In this document: positions 1 to 7,194 of the stretch, in pieces
Position numbering within the stretch: position 1 is the first letter of the stretch
How the letters are laid out: every line of letters begins with the position of its first letter
Assembly (NCBI RefSeq): GCF_900169785.1
Contig: NZ_FWER01000014.1
Location: 1-64,000, forward strand
DNA length: 64,000 nt
From: Rhizobium sullae
Lineage (GTDB): Bacteria > Pseudomonadota > Alphaproteobacteria > Rhizobiales > Rhizobiaceae
Reading direction: 5' to 3'
Translations under genes and position numbers: made by a program
The notes under the pieces: model-generated
What the model saw: only the letters and a program-made list of their open reading frames with translations
Told to the model about the DNA's origin: nothing
The model's database searches: none

Positions 1-140
1 CGAGCGATCCCCGGGCAATGCTGCGGATGTCGGCGCGGTCGATACCGAGGTCCTGCAGTTCACGGCTGGACATGCGGCCAAGTTCGTTAACGGTCTGACG
101 GAACTTGCGCCAGTTGTTGAAAGAGCGTGCGACGTTCATG
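1..140 (-). CDS. DUF1127 (YjiS-like) small protein, C-terminus beyond the window
   Basis: Reading from the ATG at 140 towards position 1 gives 46 codons beginning MNVARSFNNWRKFRQTVNEL and continuing with LSS-like residues (MSSRELQDLGID) and RADIRSIARG. This is the DUF1127 pattern: a basic N-terminal helix, then a second helix ending in LGI-x-R-x-x-I. Family members are about 45-50 residues, so only the last few residues are missing. An AGGAAAGGGG Shine-Dalgarno lies about 7 bases before the ATG. DUF1127 proteins are abundant in Rhizobiaceae; some act as RNA-binding regulators of phosphate or carbon metabolism in Agrobacterium, but the role of this copy is unknown. An inverted repeat of LysR-operator type lies about 120 bases upstream. 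Confidence 0.85.
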
Positions 141-482
141 ATAATCCCCTTTCCTGAGGGCTGTCTGACGTCAGCAACCTTGCTTGGCTCCGGCGTCGTT
201 TCGATGATTGGAACATAGGCGTTTCAATCGGTTTAAAAAAGTGACAATCCCTCACTGCACCTATGCACAAGACGCATAGGCATGTCCGTGCCAAGGCGCA
301 AACCTTCCGCATCCCGCCAACAGCGGATGCGCCGGGCAAGTCGCTGTTCGGCGGCAATTGCCCGGGCTACTTGGCCACGGTGGAGGAAACCTCCAAGCGA
401 GTTTGCCGTGAGGGCCTGCTAAGGCCGGTACATGGTTCTGAGAGTATTGTTGCCATAGTTGGCGGCGGAAGCAGAGGTGTGG
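141..482. other. Intergenic region with leader of the DUF1127 gene
   Basis: No gene is recognised in this 342-base stretch. The part next to 140 holds the DUF1127 ribosome binding site and an A-rich run (about 230-245) suitable for a promoter on the minus strand. The inverted repeat at 260-280 is listed separately. The short open frames here on both strands have no recognisable protein pattern. Confidence 0.5.
260..280. promoter_or_regulatory. LysR-type operator-like inverted repeat
   Basis: A perfect 7-bp inverted repeat, CCTATGC, then seven bases, then GCATAGG. It contains a TATGC-N7-GCATA core that fits the T-N11-A rule of LysR-type operators. It lies about 120 bases upstream of the DUF1127 start. 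No LysR gene is next to it; the divergent position is occupied by a decayed alpha/beta hydrolase. Regulator identity is inference. Confidence 0.5.
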
Positions 483-651
483 ATGAGACGCCGCCAGATC
501 GCGGTAGACGGAAACAACGTATTCTATTACCAGGACGGGCCCTGCCGACGCGCCGGTGCTGCTGCTGCCGCACGGCTATCCCCGTTTCTCATGACAGTTT
601 CGAAGACTGATGCCCGCGCTCGCCGATCGCTGGTAGACGACAGCGCCGGAC
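483..651 (+). pseudogene. Remnant of an alpha/beta hydrolase N-terminus (frameshift and two stops)
   Basis: From the ATG at 483 the frame reads MRRRQIAVDGNNVFYYQDGP. After one extra base near 543 the pattern continues in the next frame as ADAPVLLLPHGYPRFS, a TGA at 592-594, QFRRLMPALADRW, a TAG at 634-636, and TTAPD. Joined, this is the N-terminal strand-strand-HGxP-helix-APD pattern of epoxide hydrolase / haloalkane dehalogenase-like hydrolases (xxVDGxxVFYRxxGPxDAPxLLLLHGxP, then RxLxPxLADR, then APD). Nothing recognisable follows. A weak purine-rich site precedes the ATG. The catalytic Ser and His parts are gone, so this is a dead fragment. Confidence 0.6.
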
Positions 652-683
652 AGCTCGATGTTCCGACCGTTGATGGTCTTTAC

Positions 684-698
684 CGGAGCGTATGTTAC
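684..698 (+). promoter_or_regulatory. GTATGTTAC-type motif, copy 1
   Basis: The 15-mer CGGAGCGTATGTTAC occurs here and again, inverted, at 10487-10501. The 9-base core also occurs at 7048-7056 inside an imperfect palindrome. The shape resembles TetR-type operator halves. Here it lies in decayed DNA with no intact neighbour starting within 100 bases. Confidence 0.35.
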
Positions 699-798
699 GG
701 GCGTTCAGCGCCGCATTTTCGTGCGGCCGCGCCGAGCAAGAAGGAAGGATTGCGGATATGTTTCGAATATCACGACGCTCCTTCGCGATAATGGACAA

Positions 799-1602
799 TC
801 ACTTTGGAAAGAGGAACGTCAGCGCCACGCGGAAGCCGACCCCTTCAGGTCCGTTCGCGGGCGCATCGGCCCAATACCGGACGCCGGCCGTCAGGCTGAT
901 CGGATGCTTGTCGATGGTAATCAGCTTGGCGACCGTGAAGTTGATCGGCACCGACCAGTCGTTCGTTTCCCAGTTATAGGTGGACTCCGTGTTCAGCGAG
1001 AACGTCCAGGCGTCCTTGGTCGTGTAGGAGATGAACGGCTGGAGGAACGTCGAACTCACATCCTCCCGGTCGCTTTGACCAGCGAACGACCAGATGTGGT
1101 TACCGAGCATCCCGAACGTCCACGGGCCGTCCTGCTTGAGGACGACCGCTGTCGGACCCGCACCCCATTTGCCGCTTCCGAGTAATTCGTCCGTCGCCGT
1201 CGGAAGCAGGAACACGGGACCGACGCCCCAGACGATGCCGCTCTCGGTCGGCTTCGAAGGCGAGAAGAAGAAGCTTTGCGTTGTGTCGCCGAGACCGAAC
1301 TGCGTTCCCGATGGCCCGGCGATGTCGTTCTGCCATGTGACTGGCAGGATGGTGCGCGAGATGATGTTCCAGTCCTCGTTTAACTCGAAGGGAATGACAG
1401 GCTGGATGTTCAGATTCGCCTTGTCGCCGTCGTTCGGACCATAGCCGTGGTCGTAGTTGAACTGGAACGGCACGCTGATGAGCGAGGCGATCGGATTTGA
1501 GAGCTTCTTCGCCAGGTCTTCATTCGACTGGGCGTATGCCAGCCCTGTACCGAGCCCAAGTGCCGTCAGGGTCATCACCGTCCGACCAGCTATGCTATTC
1601 AT
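799..1602 (-). CDS. Outer-membrane protein of the MetA/neuromedin-U-like transporter family
   Basis: A 267-residue protein with a signal peptide (hydrophobic residues 8-22, ending LAYAQ). It continues with alternating beta-strand sequence rich in Gly, Trp, Tyr and Phe, as expected for a beta-barrel. Segments such as SVPFQFNYDHGYGP, the LNIQPVIPF strand and a closing AGVRYWADAP...FRVALTFLFPK match proteins annotated 'neuromedin U' or 'transporter' in rhizobia, related to Pfam Phenol_MetA_deg. The family is thought to form outer-membrane channels for hydrophobic or small organic compounds; the substrate here is unknown. It is followed on the same strand, upstream in transcription, by another barrel-like gene 45 bases away, so the two may be co-transcribed. 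Start at 1602 is the only good ATG before the signal peptide. Confidence 0.75.
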   Translation of the reverse strand: MNSIAGRTVMTLTALGLGTGLAYAQSNEDLAKKLSNPIASLISVPFQFNYDHGYGPNDGDKANLNIQPVIPFELNEDWNIISRTILPVTWQNDIAGPSGTQFGLGDTTQSFFFSPSKPTESGIVWGVGPVFLLPTATDELLGSGKWGAGPTAVVLKQDGPWTFGMLGNHIWSFAGQSDREDVSSTFLQPFISYTTKDAWTFSLNTESTYNWETNDWSVPINFTVAKLITIDKHPISLTAGVRYWADAPANGPEGVGFRVALTFLFPK

Positions 1603-1646
1603 TTGATGCCATCCCCATTGAACATCGAATTTTCATGAGCCGCCGC

Positions 1647-2435
1647 CTAGAAGTGAAACGCGACGCCGATGATCGGACCCTGCTGGACGACGTCGAATAC
1701 AAAACCATCGTTGTTATAGTTCACGCCTAACGCTCGGTAGCCGGCGACTGCAGAGATCGTGTCGGTGAACTTGTAGCCGAGCGCCAGGGAGACATCCCAG
1801 TCGACATCCGCGCCGCCGCCGCCGACAAGACCCCAGCCGGTGACGTAGATTTCAGGCGTGAAGAAGTAGTTCCCCTTGACACCAGCGAGGGCGTCGACCC
1901 AGGTCGCGCCATCGTCCGCTTCGCGGCCACCCAGGATGCCGCCGTTGAATCCGATGGTCGTATCGACCGACCAGACGCGAACGCCCCCGACGATGTCGAG
2001 ATGACCCGACTGGCTCTCCAGCACCGAATATCCGGCCCCGAGCAGTCCAGCGAAGGTCTTCGAGGTCACATCGACGCTGTCTGCGAGAATGCCGTTTCGC
2101 GTGTTCGCGTCCGCTCCGAGCTTGGTGTAAATGATGTCGCCGAAGATACTGAAACGGTCGTACCGGGCTTCGCCTGCCGCCATGAAGGCGAAGTCGAGGT
2201 TCTCCAATAGGTCGCTGAAGCTGGAGTCGATATGGACTTCGGGCAGACCGAATTGCGCCACGTCTCCCGACAACCCCGCGGCCCAGAAGTAGGGGGCTGC
2301 GGTGTATGACCAGCCGCTTTCGCTTTCGACCACCTTGGCTTCCGGAATGCCAGGCGCGATGTCCGCGGTCCGTCCAGACGAAGCTACTGCAAGGCTCGCA
2401 CAAAGAACCGCAGCGTGTACCAGAATTACCCTCAT
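1647..2435 (-). CDS. Outer-membrane beta-barrel protein, function unknown
   Basis: A 262-residue exported protein: signal peptide at residues 1-23 (hydrophobic AAVLCASLAVASS, then GRTAD), then a beta-rich body with repeated Gly/aromatic strands, ending in VAFHF. A C-terminal Phe preceded by alternating hydrophobics is the usual barrel-assembly signal. The segment YFWAAGLSGDVAQFGLPEVHIDSSF, split here as YFWAAGLSGDV and SFSDLLENLDFAFM, is typical of a family of short alphaproteobacterial OMPs with no known ligand. An AAGGGG site precedes the ATG by 8 bases. It lies 45 bases from the neighbouring transporter-like OMP gene. Function is not inferred beyond the envelope location. Confidence 0.75.
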   Translation of the reverse strand: MRVILVHAAVLCASLAVASSGRTADIAPGIPEAKVVESESGWSYTAAPYFWAAGLSGDVAQFGLPEVHIDSSFSDLLENLDFAFMAAGEARYDRFSIFGDIIYTKLGADANTRNGILADSVDVTSKTFAGLLGAGYSVLESQSGHLDIVGGVRVWSVDTTIGFNGGILGGREADDGATWVDALAGVKGNYFFTPEIYVTGWGLVGGGGADVDWDVSLALGYKFTDTISAVAGYRALGVNYNNDGFVFDVVQQGPIIGVAFHF

Positions 2436-2516
2436 GAAAGTCCCCTTGAATTGCAGTCACGTTGGTATTGGCGAATCAAAGTATATCACTGGCCACCGAG
2501 GCTGGAATCTCGAATA

Positions 2517-3830
2517 CTAGCGTTTGCAGTTCGGCGTCGGTCGTCCGTCCTCGCAGTGCTTGACCGTTGCTGCGCCCGGCCGCGCGCCATTCGTGCCTGC
2601 CACACTGCTGACGTGGCTCGCATAGTTGTCACGTGTGTCCTGATCGATCACGGCAACGGGCGCAGCTAGAACCAGACCCGCGACGTTGCCCGCCGCGGTC
2701 GCCGCCCCGCTGGTCGCCACCAAAATCTGGTCGCCAAGTCCGACGTGACTGTCGGTCAGCGTCTGCCCCTCCGAAATGCGCTGGCCTATGAGCTGGACGA
2801 TCTGGGGAGATTCAGCAAATTTGCCGTGGTTCATGCTGTCGCCGGATTTGATCTTGGTGAGATCGATCACCATGATGTTGTTGTCCTCCAGCTCCTTCTT
2901 GTACGGAGCCTGCTCCGGATCGATGGCACCGAGCCGGGAAACGTCCCCCCAGACGCGGCGCGAAAACGCCAGCGCCTTGTCGTCGCGGGATACGAACAGC
3001 GTGAACTGCGGATGCTGCTTACCCATGTCGGCGATCTGCTGGCTGAACACATCGACGTCGACGTCGGGGGCCGCGAGCATGACATTCTTGAACTTCTCCG
3101 GCAGCCGGCCGTTGCGGATGGCCATTTGGCGCAGCGATTCCAACGCAAGCCAGTTACCCATCGAATGCGCCAGGATCGAGACTTCCTTCACCTCGGGATC
3201 CTTTGCCAGATACTGGAAGAGCGTCTCCAGGGCATTGCGGGTATAATTCGTGCTCTCACGGTCGTAGCCATATGCCAGCAGGCTGCCGCGCGAAGGCCAT
3301 GTCACCAGCACTGGCGCGCTATGGACGCCGGAGTCATGGACGATCTGCGCGAAGCGGTAGACCGCATCCTCGAATCGGTTGTTGAAACCGTGAATGAAGA
3401 CGAGAACGCTGCCGTCGGGGGTCTTCCTGACGGCAGCGCTCAGCCATCTCTTCGCTTCGTCGACGTCGAGGTCGTCGGCCTTCACGGTGGCGAAGTCCGT
3501 CGCAGGATTGGACGGCAGCCTCTTCGGCCAGGCGACCTGGCCTTCCTTGCGGACCTTGCTCGGAGGAATGGATATCGTCATGTCGGCGAAGGCGGGGGCC
3601 AGCGCACGTTCTCCGTTGAACATCTCTCCCGGCACGGTCGACCGGGTGCGGGTCGTCGCGATCAGCATGTCGACTTTCGGCGAGCCTGGAGACGTGTCGG
3701 CCACGGGGGTCAGCACATCCTTCGGATGGCCGCCACATCCGGGAAGTGCTGCAAGCACGGCACTCACAACAAGCCAACGAAGCCAGCCCTTCTTGGCCGA
3801 CGCCCACCCAACGCAACAATGACTGCTCAC
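2517..3830 (-). CDS. DUF900-type alpha/beta hydrolase lipoprotein
   Basis: A 437-residue protein starting with GTG at 3830 (AGGGCG 7 bases upstream). Residues 17-31 are hydrophobic and end LPGC, a lipobox with Cys32 as the lipidation site. The body matches the DUF900 alpha/beta hydrolase family: MLIATTRTR near the N-terminus, the oxyanion strand VFIHGFNNRFEDA, the strand VLVTWPSRG followed by YDRESTNYTRNAL, and the nucleophile elbow LAHSMGNW, with its Ser in an H-S-M-G context. The later LAAPDVDVDVF carries the acid region. Such proteins are predicted esterases or lipases in the envelope; substrates are not known. The C-terminal 90 residues are low-complexity Ala/Gly-rich and end with a Cys pair (KHCEDGRPTPNCKR). 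Confidence 0.8.
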   Translation of the reverse strand: MSSHCCVGWASAKKGWLRWLVVSAVLAALPGCGGHPKDVLTPVADTSPGSPKVDMLIATTRTRSTVPGEMFNGERALAPAFADMTISIPPSKVRKEGQVAWPKRLPSNPATDFATVKADDLDVDEAKRWLSAAVRKTPDGSVLVFIHGFNNRFEDAVYRFAQIVHDSGVHSAPVLVTWPSRGSLLAYGYDRESTNYTRNALETLFQYLAKDPEVKEVSILAHSMGNWLALESLRQMAIRNGRLPEKFKNVMLAAPDVDVDVFSQQIADMGKQHPQFTLFVSRDDKALAFSRRVWGDVSRLGAIDPEQAPYKKELEDNNIMVIDLTKIKSGDSMNHGKFAESPQIVQLIGQRISEGQTLTDSHVGLGDQILVATSGAATAAGNVAGLVLAAPVAVIDQDTRDNYASHVSSVAGTNGARPGAATVKHCEDGRPTPNCKR

Positions 3831-3882
3831 CGATCGCCCTCATTCAACAAATGCTCACTGACAGACCCTCGACTGCCTCGTC

Positions 3883-4101
3883 CTAACAGTAGTAGACGCC
3901 CACCGCGCAGCGCCGGACGGTGCGCCGTGCCACTCCGGCGACGCTGACCGGAGTTAACGGCCGGCCGATCCGGGCTTCGGCCGGGGTCACGATCCCGATC
4001 CCGTCTGTCACGGGGATCGAAAGCTGCTCAGCGATCTCAAGACCGGAAATTCCGACGGCCGAGGCAATCAGGAGAACTCGCACGCGTTTGAACAGGGTCA
4101 T
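3883..4101 (-). CDS. Small exported protein, overlapping the DUF2092 gene
   Basis: A 72-residue protein with a hydrophobic N-terminus (VRVLLIASAVGISGL) and a basic tail containing GRPLTPVSVAGVARRTVRR. This tail motif recurs in small secreted proteins of rhizobia that follow DUF2092 genes. The ATG overlaps the DUF2092 stop as ATGA (4098-4101), so translation is probably coupled. Two Cys near the C-terminus (RRCAVGVYYC) could form a disulfide. Function unknown. Confidence 0.65.
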   Translation of the reverse strand: MTLFKRVRVLLIASAVGISGLEIAEQLSIPVTDGIGIVTPAEARIGRPLTPVSVAGVARRTVRRCAVGVYYC

Positions 4102-4904
4102 TGCTTCGCTCCTTCTGCGAGGTGGTCGGGAAGCTCGTCGGTGTCCTTGAGCTTCGACAGATCGACCTTCTTGGCGTCCGTGGTGTTTTTGAACGTGTAG
4201 TCTGCCGCCGCAACGTCGGTGCCCGTCTTCCAGTCACTGATCTGGATGCTGTATTGCGGCCCCTGATCGACCTGGGTCGCGGTGATCACATACCTGCAGG
4301 GGTAGGGATGTTCGCCTTGCGCGATCCAGATCTGCCAGTCGACCTCCTTGGTGCGGAAGGCGAGGTGGTCGCACTCGGTACCGCCGATGACGCCGCTGCC
4401 GAGATCCTTCACGTCCGTCACGCCGTCCATCAACGTGCCGTAGACGTCGGGCAACAGAAGGTCGGCACCGGGAACAGGCCGATGCAGCTTGTCTCGCATC
4501 TCGTCGATCAGGTGAGCGATCGTTCCGGGCACCTCGGCCTGCGCATAGAGATTGGCGTCCTTGCCGAAGAGCGTCGCCGTCTTGCCATCGAATGTCACCT
4601 CGACGTTGGCAAACCCGCCATGCCGGGTGACGCGGAGCTTGTCGGGCCGGCCCATCTCCATCTTGCCGGAGCTTGCAAGCAGGATCTTTTGATGGTCGGG
4701 GGTTACGACCTCGAGATTGGTGTCGTAGTCAAATGAGATCGCCTTCTGCGAGGCGAGATAGTCCGACATCGCCTTCACCAGCTTCTTGGCGTCGGCTTCG
4801 TCAGCGCGGGTTGCCGACAAGGACCCGGAAACGATCAGGGCGAGGGTACCCGCCGCGAGCGCAGCCGAGAAACGATGCCGAAATTTTCGTGATTGTCTGG
4901 CCAT
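4098..4904 (-). CDS. DUF2092 family periplasmic protein
   Basis: About 268 residues from the ATG at 4904, which has AGAAGGG 9 bases upstream; the open frame extends 55 codons further but that part is Cys/Arg-rich and unlike protein. A signal peptide (FSAALAAGTLALIVSGSLSA) is followed by a lipoprotein-carrier-like body: LVKAMSDYLASQKAISFDYD, KLRVTRHGGFANVEVTFDG, and CDHLAFRTKEVDWQIWI. This order matches DUF2092, a periplasmic LolA-fold family. A paired small exported protein follows with ATGA overlap. LolA-like folds bind lipid or hydrophobic ligands, but no ligand is known for DUF2092. Confidence 0.8.
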   Translation of the reverse strand: MARQSRKFRHRFSAALAAGTLALIVSGSLSATRADEADAKKLVKAMSDYLASQKAISFDYDTNLEVVTPDHQKILLASSGKMEMGRPDKLRVTRHGGFANVEVTFDGKTATLFGKDANLYAQAEVPGTIAHLIDEMRDKLHRPVPGADLLLPDVYGTLMDGVTDVKDLGSGVIGGTECDHLAFRTKEVDWQIWIAQGEHPYPCRYVITATQVDQGPQYSIQISDWKTGTDVAAADYTFKNTTDAKKVDLSKLKDTDELPDHLAEGAKQ

Positions 4905-5029
4905 CGACGCATGCCCTTCTGTATGGATCGTTGCAATCCGGCGAACTCTACAGTCGGGCGACGGCAAACGCCCGTAACATCTAGTAGCATCTGTACCGAA
5001 ACGGCTCGGTGCACTGCCGTCCCACGGCG

Positions 5030-6835
5030 CTACCGTGGCACAAGTACAGCCGATCCTTGAGGCCGCCACAGCATCGCCTGCACCTCGTCGGACGCGGGAA
5101 GGCCAGCCTTTCTGATGTCCGCGATCAGTCTTGCCCTGTCGGCGGGTCGGAAGTTTCTCGCCTTGAGTTCGGCCACTACGTTGGGAATGAAATCCGGCTG
5201 CATCTCGTTGAAACTGAAAGCCTCGCGGCGCGCGTCGTCCATCATCCCCGCATTCACGTAGATCACCGCGGCGACGGCATGGAAGAGCGGAAACTTCTGG
5301 AGATCCGCCTGCTTGATCTCGATGACGGCGGTCTTGTTGTCATGCAGCATGTAGGCGGCGAGCGCTCGGGTGCCATGGTAGTAGCCGGCGCCGCCTGGGT
5401 TGAGGGCAAGAGCGCGGTCGAGCAGTTCAGCACCACGTTGCCATTCTCCACTCATCGCGACACGCGTACCAAACTCCCCGAGCAGTTCGGTATCATTTGG
5501 GTTGGTCGCCAACGCCTGTTCGCCAACGCGGAGGGCTTCGGAAACCTCCTGATGGAAGAATAACGCCGTCATCAGCGCCTGATGAGCGCGCGTGTTGTCC
5601 GGATCCAGTTGCACGGCGCGACGGGCCGCCTGCAAGCTGCGATTAATCGGAGGCGACCCGTTAATGTTCCGATTAAACCGGAACCGGTCCTCGTCGAGAT
5701 AGATTATGGAGAGCATTGCCCATGCGGTTGCAAAGGATGGATAACGGGCGACGGCGCTTTCGAGGCACTCCCGCACGTCTAAGTGCCGCGTGGCGCTCAA
5801 TTCCGCACGGTATCCATAGAAGCTCAGCGTGCAGCCATAGACACCGAGATCGTCAGGGGCCTGATTGGAGACGTCCGCCTGAGCCATGATGCCGTAGGGC
5901 TGGGCCACTGCGGTCGCCACCTTGTTAGCGACGTCAGACTGAATGCTCAACAGATCACCACTCTTGATGTCGTCGTCGTAGGTCTGCGACCACAGGATTT
6001 CGTCATTGTCGGTATCAAGCAGGCGCGCCGTCACGCGAATGCGGTCACCCGAAACACGAACGCCGCCCGCAAGGAGGAAGCTAGCGCCAAGCTCGCCACG
6101 CACCTGGGACGCCTCGACGCCGGACGGCAAGGACTTCGATGTCTCGCGACCGAAAACCCTGATTTCCTTGAAGCGAGGAAGGGCAGTCAAAAGCTCCTCG
6201 GTCAGGCCCGCGGTGTAAAGGGCTGCCTGCGGCCCGTCCCCGAGATTGGTGAACGGGGCGACGACGAGCGTCGGACCTTCCTTGATGGATCCCTGCGATG
6301 TAGAGCCCAACCTTGTGGGTAGCAAGCAGGCAGAAACGGCGAGCGCCACCATGACCACGCCGAGCATGATGCCAGCTCCAAGACCGAATGGCATCAATTT
6401 TTGTAATCGTTGACGCAGTGTGGCGGGCTGGTCGTAAGAAGACGCCGGAACCTCTTCGTTCCAGACGAAAGATGGCGCGTAACCGCCTTTGGGGATGTCG
6501 ATTCTGATCGGATCATTTTGTCCGGCGACCAAGTAGTAGCGCTCCAGCGTGCGCCGCAGCCGACCAGCCTCTATACGGACTACGGGATCGTCCTGCTTAA
6601 ACCCTTCGCGCCGCTTGAACACTTCGATGGCAATCGAATAGCCCTTGATGCGCTCGGCGCGGCCCGCAAGCGCCTCCTCCGTGACATAGGTGAGAAGGGC
6701 GGCGCTTCGGCCCACCTTCGGAAATTCGCAACTGGAAAAGATGCGCTCGAGCTGAGCGCGAATATCGTCCTGGTTCGGTGGAGCGCGTGACAAACACGTC
6801 GCAACATCGTGCGCCGCTGGCACTTGGTTCTGCAC
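5030..6835 (-). CDS. Membrane-anchored TolB-N/TPR regulator ('adenylate cyclase'-like without a cyclase domain)
   Basis: 601 residues from a GTG at 6835 with GAGGAG 7 bases upstream. Residues 22-105 form the N-terminal domain seen in many rhizobial proteins mis-annotated as adenylate cyclases: LERIFSS-x-EFPKVGRSAAL, then KGYSIAIEVFKR and DPVVRIEAGRLRRTLERYY. It is a predicted DNA- or ligand-binding domain. One membrane helix follows (about 150-172), then a TolB N-terminal-like domain (VVAPFTNLGDGPQAALYTAGL, residues 190-310), and TPR-like repeats (RAVQLDPDNTRAHQALM, ALATNPNDTELLGEFG, RALALNPGGAGYY). There is no cyclase signature. It is divergent from the DUF1254 pair, 359 bases away, so it may be their regulator; that is inference from position. 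Confidence 0.75.
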   Translation of the reverse strand: MQNQVPAAHDVATCLSRAPPNQDDIRAQLERIFSSCEFPKVGRSAALLTYVTEEALAGRAERIKGYSIAIEVFKRREGFKQDDPVVRIEAGRLRRTLERYYLVAGQNDPIRIDIPKGGYAPSFVWNEEVPASSYDQPATLRQRLQKLMPFGLGAGIMLGVVMVALAVSACLLPTRLGSTSQGSIKEGPTLVVAPFTNLGDGPQAALYTAGLTEELLTALPRFKEIRVFGRETSKSLPSGVEASQVRGELGASFLLAGGVRVSGDRIRVTARLLDTDNDEILWSQTYDDDIKSGDLLSIQSDVANKVATAVAQPYGIMAQADVSNQAPDDLGVYGCTLSFYGYRAELSATRHLDVRECLESAVARYPSFATAWAMLSIIYLDEDRFRFNRNINGSPPINRSLQAARRAVQLDPDNTRAHQALMTALFFHQEVSEALRVGEQALATNPNDTELLGEFGTRVAMSGEWQRGAELLDRALALNPGGAGYYHGTRALAAYMLHDNKTAVIEIKQADLQKFPLFHAVAAVIYVNAGMMDDARREAFSFNEMQPDFIPNVVAELKARNFRPADRARLIADIRKAGLPASDEVQAMLWRPQGSAVLVPR

Positions 6836-7194
6836 GGCTTACTCCTCACCCGCTCTTGAGGGTCGCGTATGCAAGAAAACGATTTTATTACCCCTATGGA
6901 ATGTAACCTACACTAGAAATCGATCGCCGTCCATGACGATAAGATTGCGCCGGCGCAGTTCGTGCACGGCGAATTCAGGCTGGTGCTCTATCTGGAGTAC
7001 TGCCCGATCAGCCGCACCATATGTCCGAGACGCGCGGCGCGATACTCGTATGTTACGGTTACATACTTGCGCTTTTACAGTGCCCGGTCACGATCGCGGT
7101 CGAAGGCAACCCCCTGTCTCCTGATCTGGATAGGGCGGGAAGTGCTGCCGAAGGGGATTTCGATAACTCATCGAATAATACAGGAGTACGGCAG
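6836..7194. other. Divergent intergenic region between the TolB/TPR regulator and the DUF1254 pair
   Basis: Holds both start regions: GAGGAG for the minus-strand GTG, and ACAGGAG about 9 bases before the ATG at 7195. It includes the palindromic motif at 7048-7066. A stretch around 6930-7020 reads HDDKIAPAQFVHGEFRLVLY on the plus strand without a start codon; it looks protein-like but I cannot assign it, and it may be another gene remnant. Confidence 0.45.
7048..7066. promoter_or_regulatory. GTATGTTAC-type imperfect palindrome, copy 2
   Basis: GTATGTTACGGTTACATAC is an imperfect 19-bp palindrome with perfect 6-bp arms (GTATGT, ACATAC) and a 7-base centre. It shares GTATGTTACGG with position 690-700. 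It lies about 130 bases before the first DUF1254 gene. A TetR-like regulator is the usual owner of such a site; none is adjacent. Confidence 0.4.

Noticed and set aside
2745..3947. 400-codon plus-strand open frame
   Set aside because: It is antisense to the DUF900 hydrolase gene, whose lipobox and HSMG elbow are clear; the frame is a by-product of high G+C codon bias.
4905..5069. 55-codon N-terminal extension of the DUF2092 protein
   Set aside because: Runs into the end of the TolB/TPR gene, is Cys/Arg-rich, and precedes a normal signal peptide at the ATG at 4904.
7021..7194. 58-codon N-terminal extension of the first DUF1254 protein
   Set aside because: It crosses the palindrome at 7048-7066 and lacks a ribosome site, while the ATG at 7195 has one and opens a twin-arginine-like signal.
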